A stretch of DNA of 64,000 bases, taken from Sophora flavescens. Lineage: Eukaryota > Streptophyta > Magnoliopsida > Fabales > Fabaceae. Below, piece after piece: positions 45,369 through 56,504 of this stretch (position 1 is the stretch's first letter; every line of letters starts with the position of its first letter). The position numbers were made by a program, and so were the translations under genes. The stretch is from contig CM061062.1 of the NCBI GenBank assembly GCA_030762895.1, forward strand, positions 6,537,293-6,601,292. Reading direction: 5' to 3'. Under the pieces are notes generated by a model. It was not told where the DNA came from, searched no databases, and worked only from the letters and a program-made list of their open reading frames with translations.

Positions 45369-46207
45369 AGCAGATCAGAACAGAAAAAGAGGACTTTTTG
45401 GATCAGAACTGATTGGAGATCTTTTGTAATCCTTATTCTGGGGCTGCGTCTCCTCTTCTCTTCTCTTGATTCTTAGTCTTAGGATGATTTCCAATTGTAC
45501 GTGCGTCGTTGTTACGGATATGAGGAACTAATCCTCTTGTCTAAGGGATCGATGAAGCCACCTATGGCGGCATAGTACTCATGTGATGTAATTCTCTCTC
45601 TCTTAATTCAATTATTGTTTTTCAATTCTGATTTCATTGTGTTGGTTATATCCTTGCGTGATCAACTTGTTAAACGTGTATGAGGCCGAGAGGCGATTCG
45701 CGTTTCAGAACTTGAATTGGGAACATCGATCGAGTGTTGCACGAGAGTGAATAGGAGATCGATGCAACTCTTAGGGAACAAGAATTAATAGAATTCGAGA
45801 TTAGTGTTAAGAGACCTAGGAAGTAATTAACTCAAATCATCGAATACGTCCTATTGAGAACGACAGTGGATATAGGAGAATTTAGGGGTCGCGTTGACAT
45901 TAAAATTGAACCTAGGGAGGAGAGCAATATCACTTGGGTACTTTGCATGATTGGGTAGGTGGATTCGAAACCTTAGATGCTTTTAATTCCAGATTTCATC
46001 ACCATATCTTTGATTGATTCGATTTGTTAATTTGAATTGTGATCCTAGTTTCTTTCCAACCACTTTCTCTACTTAACCAACTTATCGGATTTCTCGCGAA
46101 ATTAGTCGAATTGGTAACCCAATCCTTGTGTTCGACCTCGGTAGACTCTTACCGTGTTTTATTACTTGCGACGACCCGGTACACTTGCCGGAGAGTCAAC
46201 AAGTTTT

Positions 46208-46225
46208 TGGCGCCGTTGCCGGGGA
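46208..46225 (+). other. Primer binding site
   Basis: TGGCGCCGTTGCCGGGGA starts 6 bp after the LTR. It is the usual Athila-type site, commonly assigned to tRNA-Asp. The nested relative has the same at about 48871-48888. Confidence 0.85.
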
Positions 46226-47334
46226 ATGGCACGACCAAATTTTCCTAATTTTTAGGAAATTCGGCTACTTGGTTAAGCTGACTTTTAGTTTTATTTTCTT
46301 TTATTTAATTGCTATTATTTTTCTCTGCTTCTTTGATTCCACTTGGTCTTTGCCTGTTTTTGTATGCGAGGTACCCTCCTACAAGAGGACTTGCTATTTG
46401 ATTCCGAGATCACCAGGACCGAGCGACAATTAAGGAAAGAAGCCAGGGAAAGGAAAAGAATTGAAGGAATTAAAATAGAGGGCATGGCTGAAGAAAATGC
46501 TCCTCCTCCTCCTCCTCCTCGTTACAAGCCTCTCTTCGAGTACGATCTACCAAACTTGGAGGATTGTGCTTCTTCTATTGTGAGGGGCAACTTGAATACA
46601 GACTCCTTCAGAGTGGAAGGGTGTGTCACTGCCCAGATCCGCGAGAATCAATTTGACGGCAGTGGCAAGCAAGACCCGCATAGACACATCACTCGCTTCC
46701 TTGAAGCCTGTGACTTACAGAAGACAAGAGGAGTCTCACAGGATGAGTTTCGCTTGCGACTTTTCCCTCTCTCTCTCTTAGGGATGTAGCTCGCGATTGG
46801 GTTGATAGCTTGGATAGGAACAGCATCATGGGAGCAAATGGCACAGAAGTTCCTAACCAAATACTTTCCTCCTCAGAAGGCGGCACAAGCAAGAATAGCA
46901 GTCACATCATTCAGGCAGACGGAGGATGAAACTTACAATGAAGCGTGGGAGAGGTACAATGGTTTATTGAGAAGATGTCCCTCTGCGTTCTTTGACCCGG
47001 TTTCCAAAGTGCAGCATTTCTTTATTGGGTTGAGGGGACGCTATCAGATGAACTGTGATGCCGCAGCTGGCGGTTCTTTTGTATATTTATCGGCTGAGGA
47101 TGGATGGGCACTGTTAGAAAAGATGTCATATAATGATTACAACCGTGGCAGGGAAACCTCGAGTGGAGTCAGTTCTGCAACAATGGAAGCCATTTTAGAG
47201 CAAAACAGATTGTTGAAGATGCAGAATGCGGCACTATCGGGGAACAAAAAAGTTAATGTGATACACGAGGGGATGCCTCCGGGTTGTGACAACTGCAATG
47301 GGGATCATGACACTCAGATTTGCCCACTGAACTT

Positions 47335-48865
47335 TGATAAGCCTCTGGCTTATCTAGTTTTATAACTAGATGGACTGTGGTTTTCGTGCAATTTATTCGA
47401 GTTCACTCTCGTTTTCGCCCAAATTTGCCTTGTTTTGTTCCTAAGTTGGACTTTGACTCGTTTTGCGTCTTTTGTGTAGTTTTTAGGTTATTTTGAATAG
47501 AATTACGCTTGTGGGTGCTTTTGTTGTTTCAGATTAAATAAGTGAAGCTCCGGGAGTCAAGGAAAGTCGAAAAGCAGTGGAAATTGCAAGTCTGGAGACA
47601 CTCGCCCCGCGAGTGTATTCTCGCCTCGCGAGACTGAAGGTCAACAAAGCAGCAAAAGTCAACATTTGTCTCGCCACGCGAGACTCTTCTCGCCCCGTGA
47701 ATCATGAAGACTTGCAAGACAGAGACCATCACGGCCAAGCCGTGATGAAGACACGCCCGTGAACAGTTTGAGGTTTGAAGACTCGCCCCGCGAGAGACAT
47801 CTCGCCTCGCGAGAGAATGAAGACTTGGAAGTCAGAGGCCATCACGGTCCAGCCGTGATGAAGGTCACAGCCTGAAATTGAAGACTCGCCCCGCGAACAC
47901 ACTTTCGCCTCGCGAGAGTTCAAATTGAAAGCGCGCCAATTTTAATTCTCGCCTCGCGAAAGGCTGCTCGCCTCGCGAGCGAGCGCAGATCAGGAATCCT
48001 ATTTAAAGGCTTTTGCAGATCAGATTTGGAGAATCTGGAGGAGGTCAAGGGCTTTTGGAGGGCCGCGAATCCTAGTAGTTTTCCACTGTTTAGAGTAGCG
48101 TTTAGGGTAGTTTCTTTTCTCTTTGGAGCTGCGTCTCCCTTTTTATCATGGAGTTTAGGTCCGATCGCTTGTCTATGAGCATGAGGAACTAATCTCCTCA
48201 TCCGAGGGAACGATGAAGCCACCCATGGCGATGTAAATCCGATATGATGTATGTCTTTCTCCTTTAATTCAATTCTTGTTTTCTAATTCTGATTTGATTG
48301 TGTTAATCATATGTGTTGCGTGATTGACTTGTTAACGTTGATGAGGCTTAGTCAGCGATTCACGTTTAGAACTTGAATTAGGATCATCGATCGAATATTG
48401 CACGAGAGTGAGTAGGAGATCGGTGCGACCTTATAGGGAACACGAATTAACAGAATTCGAGATTAGGGTTAAGAGACCTAGCAAGTAATTAACTCAAATC
48501 ATCGAATACGTCCTAATGAGCACGGAAGTGGATTTAGGAGAATTTAGGGGTCCCGGTTGACATTGTAATTGAACCTAGGGAGGAATTCATCATCACTTGG
48601 GTGTACATATTGGGTAGGTGGATTTGTGACCTTGGACATTTTAGTTTTCTGATTTTTAGTTAATTATTTCATTAGATTTGTTAATTGAATTTTAGATATT
48701 AATCTTTCTCTCAACCACCTTCTTCCGTATCTTGACCGAACGTATCTGACTTCCCGCGGATTAGTCGAATTGGTATCCCAATCCTTGAGTTCGACCTCGG
48801 TAATTACTTGCCGTGTTATTTTTATTACTTGCGACGACCCGGTACACTTGCCGGAGTCAACAACA
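47335..48865 (+). repeat. 5' LTR of the nested relative
   Basis: TGATAAGCCTCTGGC...GGAGTCAACAACA, about 1.53 kb. It shares its first 200 bp and last 700 bp in broad outline with the host LTR. U3 is richer in CTCGCC(C/T)CGCGAG dyads (47600-47990) and has two weaker CACGGCC modules. TATTTAAA near 48000 is the likely TATA box. Confidence 0.88.
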
Positions 48866-49045
48866 AGTTTTTGGCGCCGTTGCCGGGGATTGGCACAACC
48901 AATTTTTCTGATTTTAGGGAAGTTTGATTATTTGGTTAAGTTACTTTTATTTTTATTTTTATTTTTAATTTCTATTATTATCCTCTATTTCTTGATCCCA
49001 CTTGGTCTTGGCCCTGTTTTGTATGCGAGGTACCCTTTCAAGGCG

Positions 49046-49770
49046 GATTGCGAATCATGGAGACTGTTTATTTTCCAGCCTTGGACGGTGTTACAAAATA
49101 TGACTTTGGGCCTAATATATCCCTGGGAGATCACTGGCGCTGGGGACGTAATTGCCCTCATGCACAAGCTTATAGTATAATCATGAAGCATGAGGAGGAA
49201 TGGGAATGGAAGGAGCAAACACCGCTGAGAGCTGCTCTAGAACAATATTCCCAGGAGCTATCCACCTCTGAGGCCAAGGTAAGAGCCAATCGTGATGATG
49301 ATCGAAACCGTGATGCAAAATTTCAAAGCGCAAGCTGAGGAGATTTGCAAGCGGTTAGTACAGAAGTCACATGAAGCCCAATTTGAAGAAAATCTGGTTT
49401 TGGGGATAGATCAAAATAAAGACGAAGTGGTAGTGGATTCCACACGGTTTGCCAAGCAAATGTAAAATTTCTGCATTGGATAACTATGTTGGCTTACATG
49501 CATGTGTGGACATGGGTAAGTTAGACCCTCCCACTCGTCTGACACACTTCCTCGAGAAAACACCATTTGACCCGAGAGGAAGTGAGTTCATAATTGAAGA
49601 GGTCAATGGAGTTTTCACACAACTGGATGGGTGGAGTTGATGATAAGGTCATATTGTCGCTACGATCTCCACTCCAATTACCATTTGATCCGGGTGGAGG
49701 ATTTGATATGATGAGCGTCTCTTGGCCCCTGTACCACAGACTATGGGATCCAGGTGGATGCTTCTTAATA
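49046..49770 (+). other. Unassigned internal segment of the nested relative
   Basis: This is the only part of the nested element with no counterpart in the host element. It has an open frame at 49048-49338 (96 codons; DHWRWGRNCPHAQAYSIIMK, KEQTPLRAALEQYSQELS). A second frame near 49292-49465 has FKAQAEEICKRLVQKSHEAQ and ENLVLGIDQNKDEVV, and there is a third at 49449-49640. Heptad-like Ala/Leu/Glu spacing suggests helices. No known domain is recognised. It may be decayed gag of another lineage or a captured host segment. Confidence 0.5.
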
Positions 49771-51251
49771 AGTCAAGCTCGGGACGTTAAACAAGCGCTT
49801 CTTGGGAGGCAACCCAAGCTAGGTATCTCTCTCTTTTCTTAACTTTTGTTTTGTTTTTGTGTTTGTTTTTTTTTTGTGTTTTGTTTTTGTCTGTCACTCT
49901 TGAATAATTTGAGAAGATCAAGAGTTGTTGTATGAATGTCGAGTCGGCAAGCTTGTTGGATTTTGATTAGATTGAGCGTAGATTGATTGCATGAATTATT
50001 TGACCATTGATGATTTCCCCTAAGTTCTGAAAATAGAAAAGTTTAACCCCACTTAAAAATTGAAAACTGAACTTTGAGAATTTTATTGTGATTACTTGAT
50101 TTATGATAAGTTTGGGGTGAGGGGGTGCACACACTAGGAATCGTATCTCGGTCAAACAATTTGCAAAATGTCCAGGTGAGGATTTGAGCCTCCAACTCTG
50201 TTTTTGAATGTGTGAATCACTGTTAAGTTGCACTTTCCCGAATTTGCTTGAATCTCTATATGGTTTGCATGTTTATGTGTTGCATCAAATGATTTAGGCA
50301 ATTTTCTTTGAATTAACTACTTGGCCTGAAATGAACCATCCCTAATGCATGTTCCCTAGTTAGCCAAATTGAGCCCAATTGACCTATTGTTTCTTGATGA
50401 CCCTACATTACGAGCCAAAATCCGAAAAACCATGTTAACCCAATCTTAGGATTAGGAGAGCATGGAAATGAGCAAGAGAAAGGTTGTGAGAAACTAAGTT
50501 TGGGGTGGCTACGAGGTGATATGTCATATTGGGATGAGAAAAAGAAAATAAAGGTTGGCCCAAGGCAAAAAAAAAAAAAAAAGAAGAAGAAAAGAAAAGA
50601 AAAGAAGAAAACAAAAAAAAATTGCCAAAGGAAAAGGGGCAGAACAAAAAGATTAGCAAGGAAAAGGCTGTAGTCACCCGAGCCCAAATGAAAAATGGAA
50701 AAAGGAATTAGAGTGGAATGTATGTCAAATGCTCATGCTCTCTTAGTTCCTAGGGACTCAAGCCTAAATATCCTTCATTATCCTACCCTCAGCCAGGCCC
50801 CATTACAACCTTTAAAAGACCTTATGATGTTGCATACGTGTTTACGTGGGAACTACTTTTGAGATGAAAATCAAATTCATGGGAAGTGCTCTTGATAAGT
50901 GAAATTGAGTGAAAAAGTTGAAAGCCTTGACGAATTGAGCGAATGAGTGAAATTTTACATACCCTTGTGAGGAAGGCAGTTGTTTGAAATTGGTGATCTT
51001 CCTTTTGTGTGTGACTCTGATCCTCAACTTTGACTAATGATTGCATGAATGATGAAGTTCTCAATGGTTTAAAGTAAATGAATGTGGGGATTACATTTAT
51101 GTAGGGGGGAGATCATAGGAGAAAAACTGTTTTGTAAAGTTGCATTAAATTTGTGCGAAATCGATTGATTCCTTTAGGCTTGCCAAGTCTTGAGTCCTTT
51201 TTGAGTTTTAAGCTTGCTTGGGGACAAGCAAGGTTTAAGTTTGGGGTATTT
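49771..51251 (+). other. 3' non-coding region of the nested relative
   Basis: It matches the host's 56526-57993: GCTCGGGACGTTAAACAAGC, TTGGGGTGAGGGGGTGCACA, a purine-rich stretch (50560-50640), and a hairpin CTTGCTTGGGGACAAGCAAG (51213-51232) before the purine tract AAGTTTGGGGTATTT and the LTR at 51252. Confidence 0.8.
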
Positions 51252-52013
51252 TGATAAGCCTCTGGCTTATCTAGTTTTATAACTAGATGGACTGTGGTTT
51301 TCGTGCAATTTATTCGAGTTCACTCTCGTTTTCGCCCAAATTTGCCTTGTTTTGTTCCTAAGTTGGACTTTGACTCGTTTTGTGTCTTTTGTGTAGTTTT
51401 TAGGTTATTTTGAATAGAATTACGCTTGTGGGTGCTTTTGTTGTTTCAGATTAAATAAGTGAAGCTCCGGGAGTCAAGGAAAGTCGGCAATGGGAAATTG
51501 CAAGTCTGGAGACACTCGCCCCGCGAGTGTATTCTCGCCTCGCGAGACTGAAGGTCAACAAAGCAGCAAAAGTCAACATTTGTCTCGCCACGCGAGACTC
51601 TTCTCGCCCCGTGAATCATGAAGACTTGCAAGACAGAGACCATCACGGCCAAGCCGTGATGAAGACACGCCCGTGAACAGTTTGAGGTTTGAAGACTCGC
51701 CCCGCGAGAGACATCTCGCCTCGCGAGAGAATGAAGACTTGGAAGTCAGAGGCCATCACGGTCCAGCCGTGATGAAGGTCACAGCCTGAAATTGAAGACT
51801 CGCCCCGCGAACACACTTTCGCCTCGCGAGAGTTCAAATTGAAAGCGCGCCAATTTTAATTCTCGCCTCGCGAAAGGCTGCTCGCCTCGCGAGCGAGCGC
51901 AGATCAGGAATCCTATTTAAAGGCTTTTGCAGATCAGATTTGGAGAAATCTGGAGGAGGCTGAAGGGCTTTTGGAGGGCCGCGAATCCTAGTAGTTTTCC
52001 ACTGTTTAGAGTA
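51252..52013 (+). repeat. 3' LTR of the nested relative, truncated
   Basis: The first 760 bp match 47335-48096 with only a handful of differences. After GTTTAGAGTA the sequence switches directly to host gag. The promoter half is present; the R/U5 half is lost. Confidence 0.88.
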
Positions 52014-52739
52014 GTGGATTCATGCCACAACTTCTATGACACTGTGCCCCAAAACAATTATCAGAGAAACAGACAGAATGACTACAATCAGAATCAGAAT
52101 AGGGGGTACATGAGGAGAGACCATCCGGGTTTCTTATGGAGTAATGCTCGTGGTGGTCTAGTCGGGCAGCAACCTCAACAGGGTCTGAGGCCACACATAG
52201 GGATTCAGCAGCACAATACTCAGCAGGGTCCTCCAGGGACTAATCAAGTGCAAACAACAGATAGTGGAAGACAACCGTGGGAGTTGGCTTTTGAGAAGAT
52301 GAGTACAGCAGTGGAGAAATTGTCAATTAACACGAATACTGCCATTGACAAGTTGGCTACTCATACAGGTTCAGCAATTCAGAATCTTGAGACACAAATA
52401 GCACAGCTCGCGAAGCAAATGAATGAGCGTCTTCCAGGCACTCTCCCAGGTGACACTGAGAACAACCCTAAGAGCCAGTGCAATGCCATGACCACTAGAA
52501 GCGGTAGAGTGCTGGAATCTAACAGGGGCGCACCTAGTTCTCCGGAAGTTGAGGTCTCGAACCATCCACATGTTGAGGAAGAACAACCTAAGAAAGAAGA
52601 GGAGTTAGAAAGAGGTAAGGCACCGGAGCAAGGAGGGAGGTTAAAGCTTGTAGATGAAGAGTTCCGTAGAAAGAAGTGGGTAGAGCCCAAGGACCTCCCG
52701 TCCTACATGAAGGTACCATATCCGAAAAGATTGAAGTAG

Positions 52740-53531
52740 CCTCAACAGGATAAACAGTTCAACAGATTCCTTGATGTCTTCCGCAAGCTTCAAATTAACA
52801 TCCCATTTGCGGAAGCCTTGGAACAAATGCCATCGTATGCCCGGTTTATGAAGGACCTTCTCACCAAGAAGCGGAGAATTGTGGATGAGGAGACGGTTGC
52901 TTTGACCGAGGAGTGTAGTGCCATTCTTCAGAGAAAACTCCCTCCAAAGTTGAAGGATCCCGGTTCCTTTTCGATACCGTGTACTATTGGGGAGATGAAT
53001 ATAGGGAAGGCATTATGTGATCTAGGGGCAAGCATCAACTTGATGCCCCTCTCCATGATGAAGAAGTTGGGAATTAAGGAAGCCAAGGATACACGGATGT
53101 CACTCCAACTGGCCGATCGCTCCATCAAATACCCCTATGGGGTTGTCGAAGACTTGCTAGTGAAGGTGGACAAATTCATATTTCCGGCGGATTTTGTGGT
53201 GCTTGATATGGATGAAGACGCCGAGATCCCTCTCATATTGGGGAGGCCTTTCTTGGCCACAGGGCGTGCTTTGATTGATGTGCAACAAGGGAAGCTCACC
53301 CTCCGCGTGCAAGATGAGAATGTAGTCTTCAATGTCTTTGAAGCAATGAAGCACCCTGTGGAGAGGTCGGAAGTGTACCGGGTGGATTTTGTGGATGGTA
53401 TTGTCAAGGAAGAGACCACTAGAGGAGCCCATGGTTCTGCACTTGCACAAGTGTTGGTAAAATCCCATGGTGATGATAGTGAGGAAGAAGACCCCTTGGG
53501 GGATGAGGACTATCTTGAATGTTTGAAATAG
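52740..53531 (+). CDS. Athila-like aspartic protease region
   Basis: The region is open from the TAG at 52737-52739 to the TAG at 53529-53531, in one frame with gag and pol; the first Met is at 52818. An N-terminal helix-rich part (FLDVFRKLQINIPFAEALEQ; YARFMKDLLTKKRR) precedes a retropepsin fold: PCTIGEMNIGKALCDLGASI, with D-L-G-A at the active-site position, and IPLILGRPFLATGRALIDV as the flap/second strand. It would process the Gag-Pol precursor. DLGAS instead of DTG/DSG is usual for this lineage. The acidic C-terminus (DDSEEEDPLGDEDYLE) links to pol. Confidence 0.88.
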   Translation, partial: PQQDKQFNRFLDVFRKLQINIPFAEALEQMPSYARFMKDLLTKKRRIVDEETVALTEECSAILQRKLPPKLKDPGSFSIPCTIGEMNIGKALCDLGASINLMPLSMMKKLGIKEAKDTRMSLQLADRSIKYPYGVVEDLLVKVDKFIFPADFVVLDMDEDAEIPLILGRPFLATGRALIDVQQGKLTLRVQDENVVFNVFEAMKHPVERSEVYRVDFVDGIVKEETTRGAHGSALAQVLVKSHGDDSEEEDPLGDEDYLECLK

Positions 53532-56504
53532 ATGGAAGCCTTACCAAGTCTCCCAAGGGATGAATATGCAAAGGAGAAGCTCAACAAGGAAGGCAATGAG
53601 GAAGATGGAAAGACACCGGAGCTGAAGCAACTCCCAAATCACTTGAGGTATGCATTCTTGGGGGAGGAGGGACAACATCCGGTGATCATTAGCAATGCCT
53701 TGAAAAAGGATGAAGAGGAGAAGCTATTGAGAGTTCTTAGGGAACACAAATCCGCCATTGGGTGGAAGATTTCGGACCTAAAAGGTATAAGCCCTTCTCT
53801 ATGCATGCATAAAATCTTGATGGAGGATGGTTATAAGCCGGTGGTTCAACCACAGAGACGGCTAAACCCCATCATGAAAGAAGCTGTGCGTAAGGAAGTG
53901 ATTAAGCTTTTAGATGCCGGAATCATCTACCCAATCTCGGATAGCAACTGGGTTAGTCCGATTCATGTGGTCCCAAAGAAGGGTGGAACAACCGTGGTGG
54001 TCAATGAAAACAATGAATTGATCCCAACAAGAACCATCACGGGGTGGAGAGTGTGCATCGACTACAGAAGATTAAATGAAGCAACAAGGAAGGATCACTT
54101 CCCTCTCCCCTTTATAGATCAAATGCTTGAGAGGTTAGCCGGATTTGAGTACTACTGTTTCTTGGATGGTTACTCCGGCTATAACCAGATTATGGTGGAT
54201 CCTCAAGACCAAGAGAAGACGGCTTTCACTTGTCCGTTTGGAGTCTTTGCCTACAGGAGGATGCCCTTTGGATTGTGCAACGCCCCCGCTACTTTCCAAA
54301 GGTGCATGCTCTCTATTTTCTCGGACATGGTGGAGAGATGCATTGAGGTGTTCATGGATGACTTCTCGGTCTTTGGGACCTCCTATGACAACTGTTCGAA
54401 GAACTTGACCTTGGTGCTTAAAAGGTGCCAAGAGACTAACCTTGTGCTCAACTGGGAGAAATGCCACTTCATGGTCAAGGAAGGTATAGTCTTAGGGCAC
54501 AAAGTCTCCCAAAGGGGGATTGAGGTTGATAGGGCGAAGATTGAGTTGATTGAGAAGCTGCCCCCACCAACCAATGTGAAGGGGGTGAGAAGTTTTTTGG
54601 GGCATGCCGGGTTCTACCGGAGATTCATCAAAGACTTCTCCAAAATCGCAAGGCCGCTTTGCGACCTTCTTGTGAAGGATGTATCCTTTGATTTTAATGA
54701 TTCTTGTTTAAATGCCTTCACTGTTTTGAAAAATATGCTTGTCACCGCACCCATAATCACTGCACCTAATTGGAATTTGCCATTTGAAATCATGTGTGAT
54801 GCTAGTGATTATGCGGTGGGGGCTGTTTTGGGGCAGAGAGTGAAAAAATTAGCTCATGTCATTTATTATGCAAGTAAAGTTTTGAATGAGGCACAAGCTA
54901 ATTATTCCACCACTGAAAAAGAACTACTTGCTGTGGTGTTTGCTTTGGATAAGTTTAGATCCTACATCGTGGGGTCTAAGATTGTGGTTTTCACTGATCA
55001 TGCGGCCATAAAACACTTGATGACAAAACAAGAGGCCAAACCTAGATTAATTCGGTGGATTCTTCTTTTGCAGGAATTTGATCTCGAGATTAAGGACAGG
55101 AAGGGATCCGACAATGGGGTGGCGGACCACTTATCTAGGTTGGTCAATCCCGACACCGAGGAGGAATTGTTAGACATCAAGGAAGAGTTTCCTGATGAAA
55201 AGTTGTTTGCACTTATTGAAAATTCCCCTCCTTGGTTCGCGGATATGGCCAACTTCAAGTCTTCAAATGTGGTTCCGCAAGGTTGGACTAATCAACAGAG
55301 AAAGAAGTTCTTCTCGGATGCAAAATATTATGTGTGGGAGGACCCCTATCTCTTCAAGCAGTGCTCGGATGGGATCCTCAGGAGGTGCATTCCCCATGAC
55401 CAAATCGGAAACGTGTTGTGGCATTGTCATAGCTCGGATTACGGTGGGCATTATGGGGGAAAGAAGACTGCAGAAAAGATCCTTCAAAGTGGTTTCTTTT
55501 GGCCGACGCTCTTCAAGGATGCCTACACCTTTGTTGAAAACTGTGATCGTTGCCAAAGGGTTGGCAATATTTCTAAGCGGCATGAACTCCCCTTGAATTG
55601 CATGCTCGAAGTAGAGCTCTTTGATGTATGGGGGATAGATTTCATGGGACCATTCCCACCTTCCTTCTCTTACCAGTACATTTTGGTGGCTGTAGACTAC
55701 GTGTCGAAGTGGGTGGAGGCAATCCCAACAACCACAGATGATGCGCGGGTAGTCATGGATTTCTTGAGGCGCAATATCTTCTCTAGGTTTGGGGTCCCAA
55801 GAGTGTTGATCAGTGATGGGGGATCCCACTTCTGCAACAATCAAATGCATAAGCTTCTCGAGAAGTATGGGGTCAAGCACAGAGTCTCTATTCCCTATCA
55901 TCCCCAAACAAATGGGCAAGCAGAGGTATCCAACCGTGAGTTGAAGCGCATTCTTGAGAAAACCGTCAACTCCTCACGGAAGGATTGGTCAAGGAAATTG
56001 GATGATGCTCTATGGGCTTATAGGACCGCCTTCAAGACTCCAATTGGAAGGTCTCCCTACAATTTGGTGTTCGGAACGGCATGCCACCTACCGGCGGAGT
56101 TGGAGGAGAAATCTTATTGGGCAATTAGGGAGCTCAACTTTGACTTGACAAAGGCCGGAGAGAAGAGGTTGTTGGACTTGAATGAGTTGTCTGAGATCCG
56201 CATGCAAGCTTATGAGAACGCGAGAATCTACAAGGAGCGGACGAAAGCATGGCATGACAAGCACATCTTGCCTAGGAGGTTCGAGCCCGGGCAATTGGTG
56301 CTTCTGTATAATTCAAGATTGAGGCTCTTTCCTGGGAAGCTGAAATCAAGATGGTCGGGACCATACAAGATCCTACAAGTCTTCCCCCATGGGGCAGTGG
56401 AATTAAAAGGGGCCTCTGGCAACTTCAAGGTGAACGGGCACAGGTTAAAGCATTATCATGGGGAGTCAATCCCAACTGGAAAGCAAGTGTTTCTTTTGGA
56501 TTAA
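53532..56504 (+). CDS. Athila-like pol: reverse transcriptase, RNase H, integrase (990 codons, intact)
   Basis: One uninterrupted frame. RT (about residues 110-390): [39 protein letters not shown] (Asp), [25 protein letters not shown] (the YxDD motif as FMDD, about residue 273). RNase H (about 410-545): [18 protein letters not shown] (Asp), [19 protein letters not shown] (Glu), [11 protein letters not shown] (Asp), [11 protein letters not shown] (Asp). Integrase zinc domain (about 628-675): [26 protein letters not shown]. Integrase core: [30 protein letters not shown] (D, D, E). The C-terminal domain includes [19 protein letters not shown]. All catalytic residues are present, so enzyme activity is plausible. 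The preceding frame ends in TAG at 53529-53531, so translation as Gag-Pol would need readthrough, or the stop is a mutation. Confidence 0.95.
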   Translation: MEALPSLPRDEYAKEKLNKEGNEEDGKTPELKQLPNHLRYAFLGEEGQHPVIISNALKKDEEEKLLRVLREHKSAIGWKISDLKGISPSLCMHKILMEDGYKPVVQPQRRLNPIMKEAVRKEVIKLLDAGIIYPISDSNWVSPIHVVPKKGGTTVVVNENNELIPTRTITGWRVCIDYRRLNEATRKDHFPLPFIDQMLERLAGFEYYCFLDGYSGYNQIMVDPQDQEKTAFTCPFGVFAYRRMPFGLCNAPATFQRCMLSIFSDMVERCIEVFMDDFSVFGTSYDNCSKNLTLVLKRCQETNLVLNWEKCHFMVKEGIVLGHKVSQRGIEVDRAKIELIEKLPPPTNVKGVRSFLGHAGFYRRFIKDFSKIARPLCDLLVKDVSFDFNDSCLNAFTVLKNMLVTAPIITAPNWNLPFEIMCDASDYAVGAVLGQRVKKLAHVIYYASKVLNEAQANYSTTEKELLAVVFALDKFRSYIVGSKIVVFTDHAAIKHLMTKQEAKPRLIRWILLLQEFDLEIKDRKGSDNGVADHLSRLVNPDTEEELLDIKEEFPDEKLFALIENSPPWFADMANFKSSNVVPQGWTNQQRKKFFSDAKYYVWEDPYLFKQCSDGILRRCIPHDQIGNVLWHCHSSDYGGHYGGKKTAEKILQSGFFWPTLFKDAYTFVENCDRCQRVGNISKRHELPLNCMLEVELFDVWGIDFMGPFPPSFSYQYILVAVDYVSKWVEAIPTTTDDARVVMDFLRRNIFSRFGVPRVLISDGGSHFCNNQMHKLLEKYGVKHRVSIPYHPQTNGQAEVSNRELKRILEKTVNSSRKDWSRKLDDALWAYRTAFKTPIGRSPYNLVFGTACHLPAELEEKSYWAIRELNFDLTKAGEKRLLDLNELSEIRMQAYENARIYKERTKAWHDKHILPRRFEPGQLVLLYNSRLRLFPGKLKSRWSGPYKILQVFPHGAVELKGASGNFKVNGHRLKHYHGESIPTGKQVFLLD

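Larger units (their letters stand above)
44653..46201 (+). repeat. 5' LTR of the Athila-like element
   Basis: 1549 bp, (C)GATAAGCCTCTGGC...GAGAGTCAACA. It is 19 bp shorter than the 3' LTR because one CTCGCCCAGCGAGAG unit is missing near 44932; the loss lies between short repeats of GCGAGAG. Confidence 0.93.
47335..52013 (+). mobile_element. Nested non-autonomous relative of the Athila-like element (LARD-like)
   Basis: A 5' LTR (47335 to about 48865) is followed by the same primer site and a short leader (to about 49045) matching the host element. Then come about 725 bp of unrelated sequence, a 3' region matching the host's 56526-57993, and a 3' LTR cut off at about 52013. It has no gag or pol. 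It sits in the zinc-knuckle part of the host gag. Because the 3' LTR is truncated, no target duplication can be read. Where they overlap, the two LTRs are nearly identical. Confidence 0.85.
46484..52739 (+). pseudogene. Athila-like gag, split by a nested element
   Basis: The likely start is MAEENAPPPPPPRYKP at 46484. The capsid-like region (FRVEGCVTAQIRENQFDGSG; DPHRHITRFLEACDLQ) runs to about 46785, where frameshifts occur. It resumes at about 46835 (AQKFLTKYFPPQKAAQAR; DETYNEAWERYNGLLRRCP). At CDNCNGDHDTQICPL, the zinc-knuckle region, a related LTR element is inserted (47335). Gag continues from about 52014 (NFYDTVPQNNYQRN; RRDHPGFLWSNARGG) through a Gln-rich and helical tail (ALEQ-type; AKQMNERLPGTLPGD) to a TAG at 52737-52739. 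That TAG is in the same frame as the protease. Confidence 0.87.

Noticed and set aside
50403..50687. Phe/Leu-rich minus-strand ORFs in the 3' region of the nested element
   Set aside because: They come from a purine-rich tract read backwards; the corresponding region of the host element does not conserve the frame.
54135..55919. Long ORFs opposite or out of frame to pol (minus 54135-54467 and 55263-55919; plus 55195-55596)
   Set aside because: Shadows of the strongly coding pol frame; no motifs.
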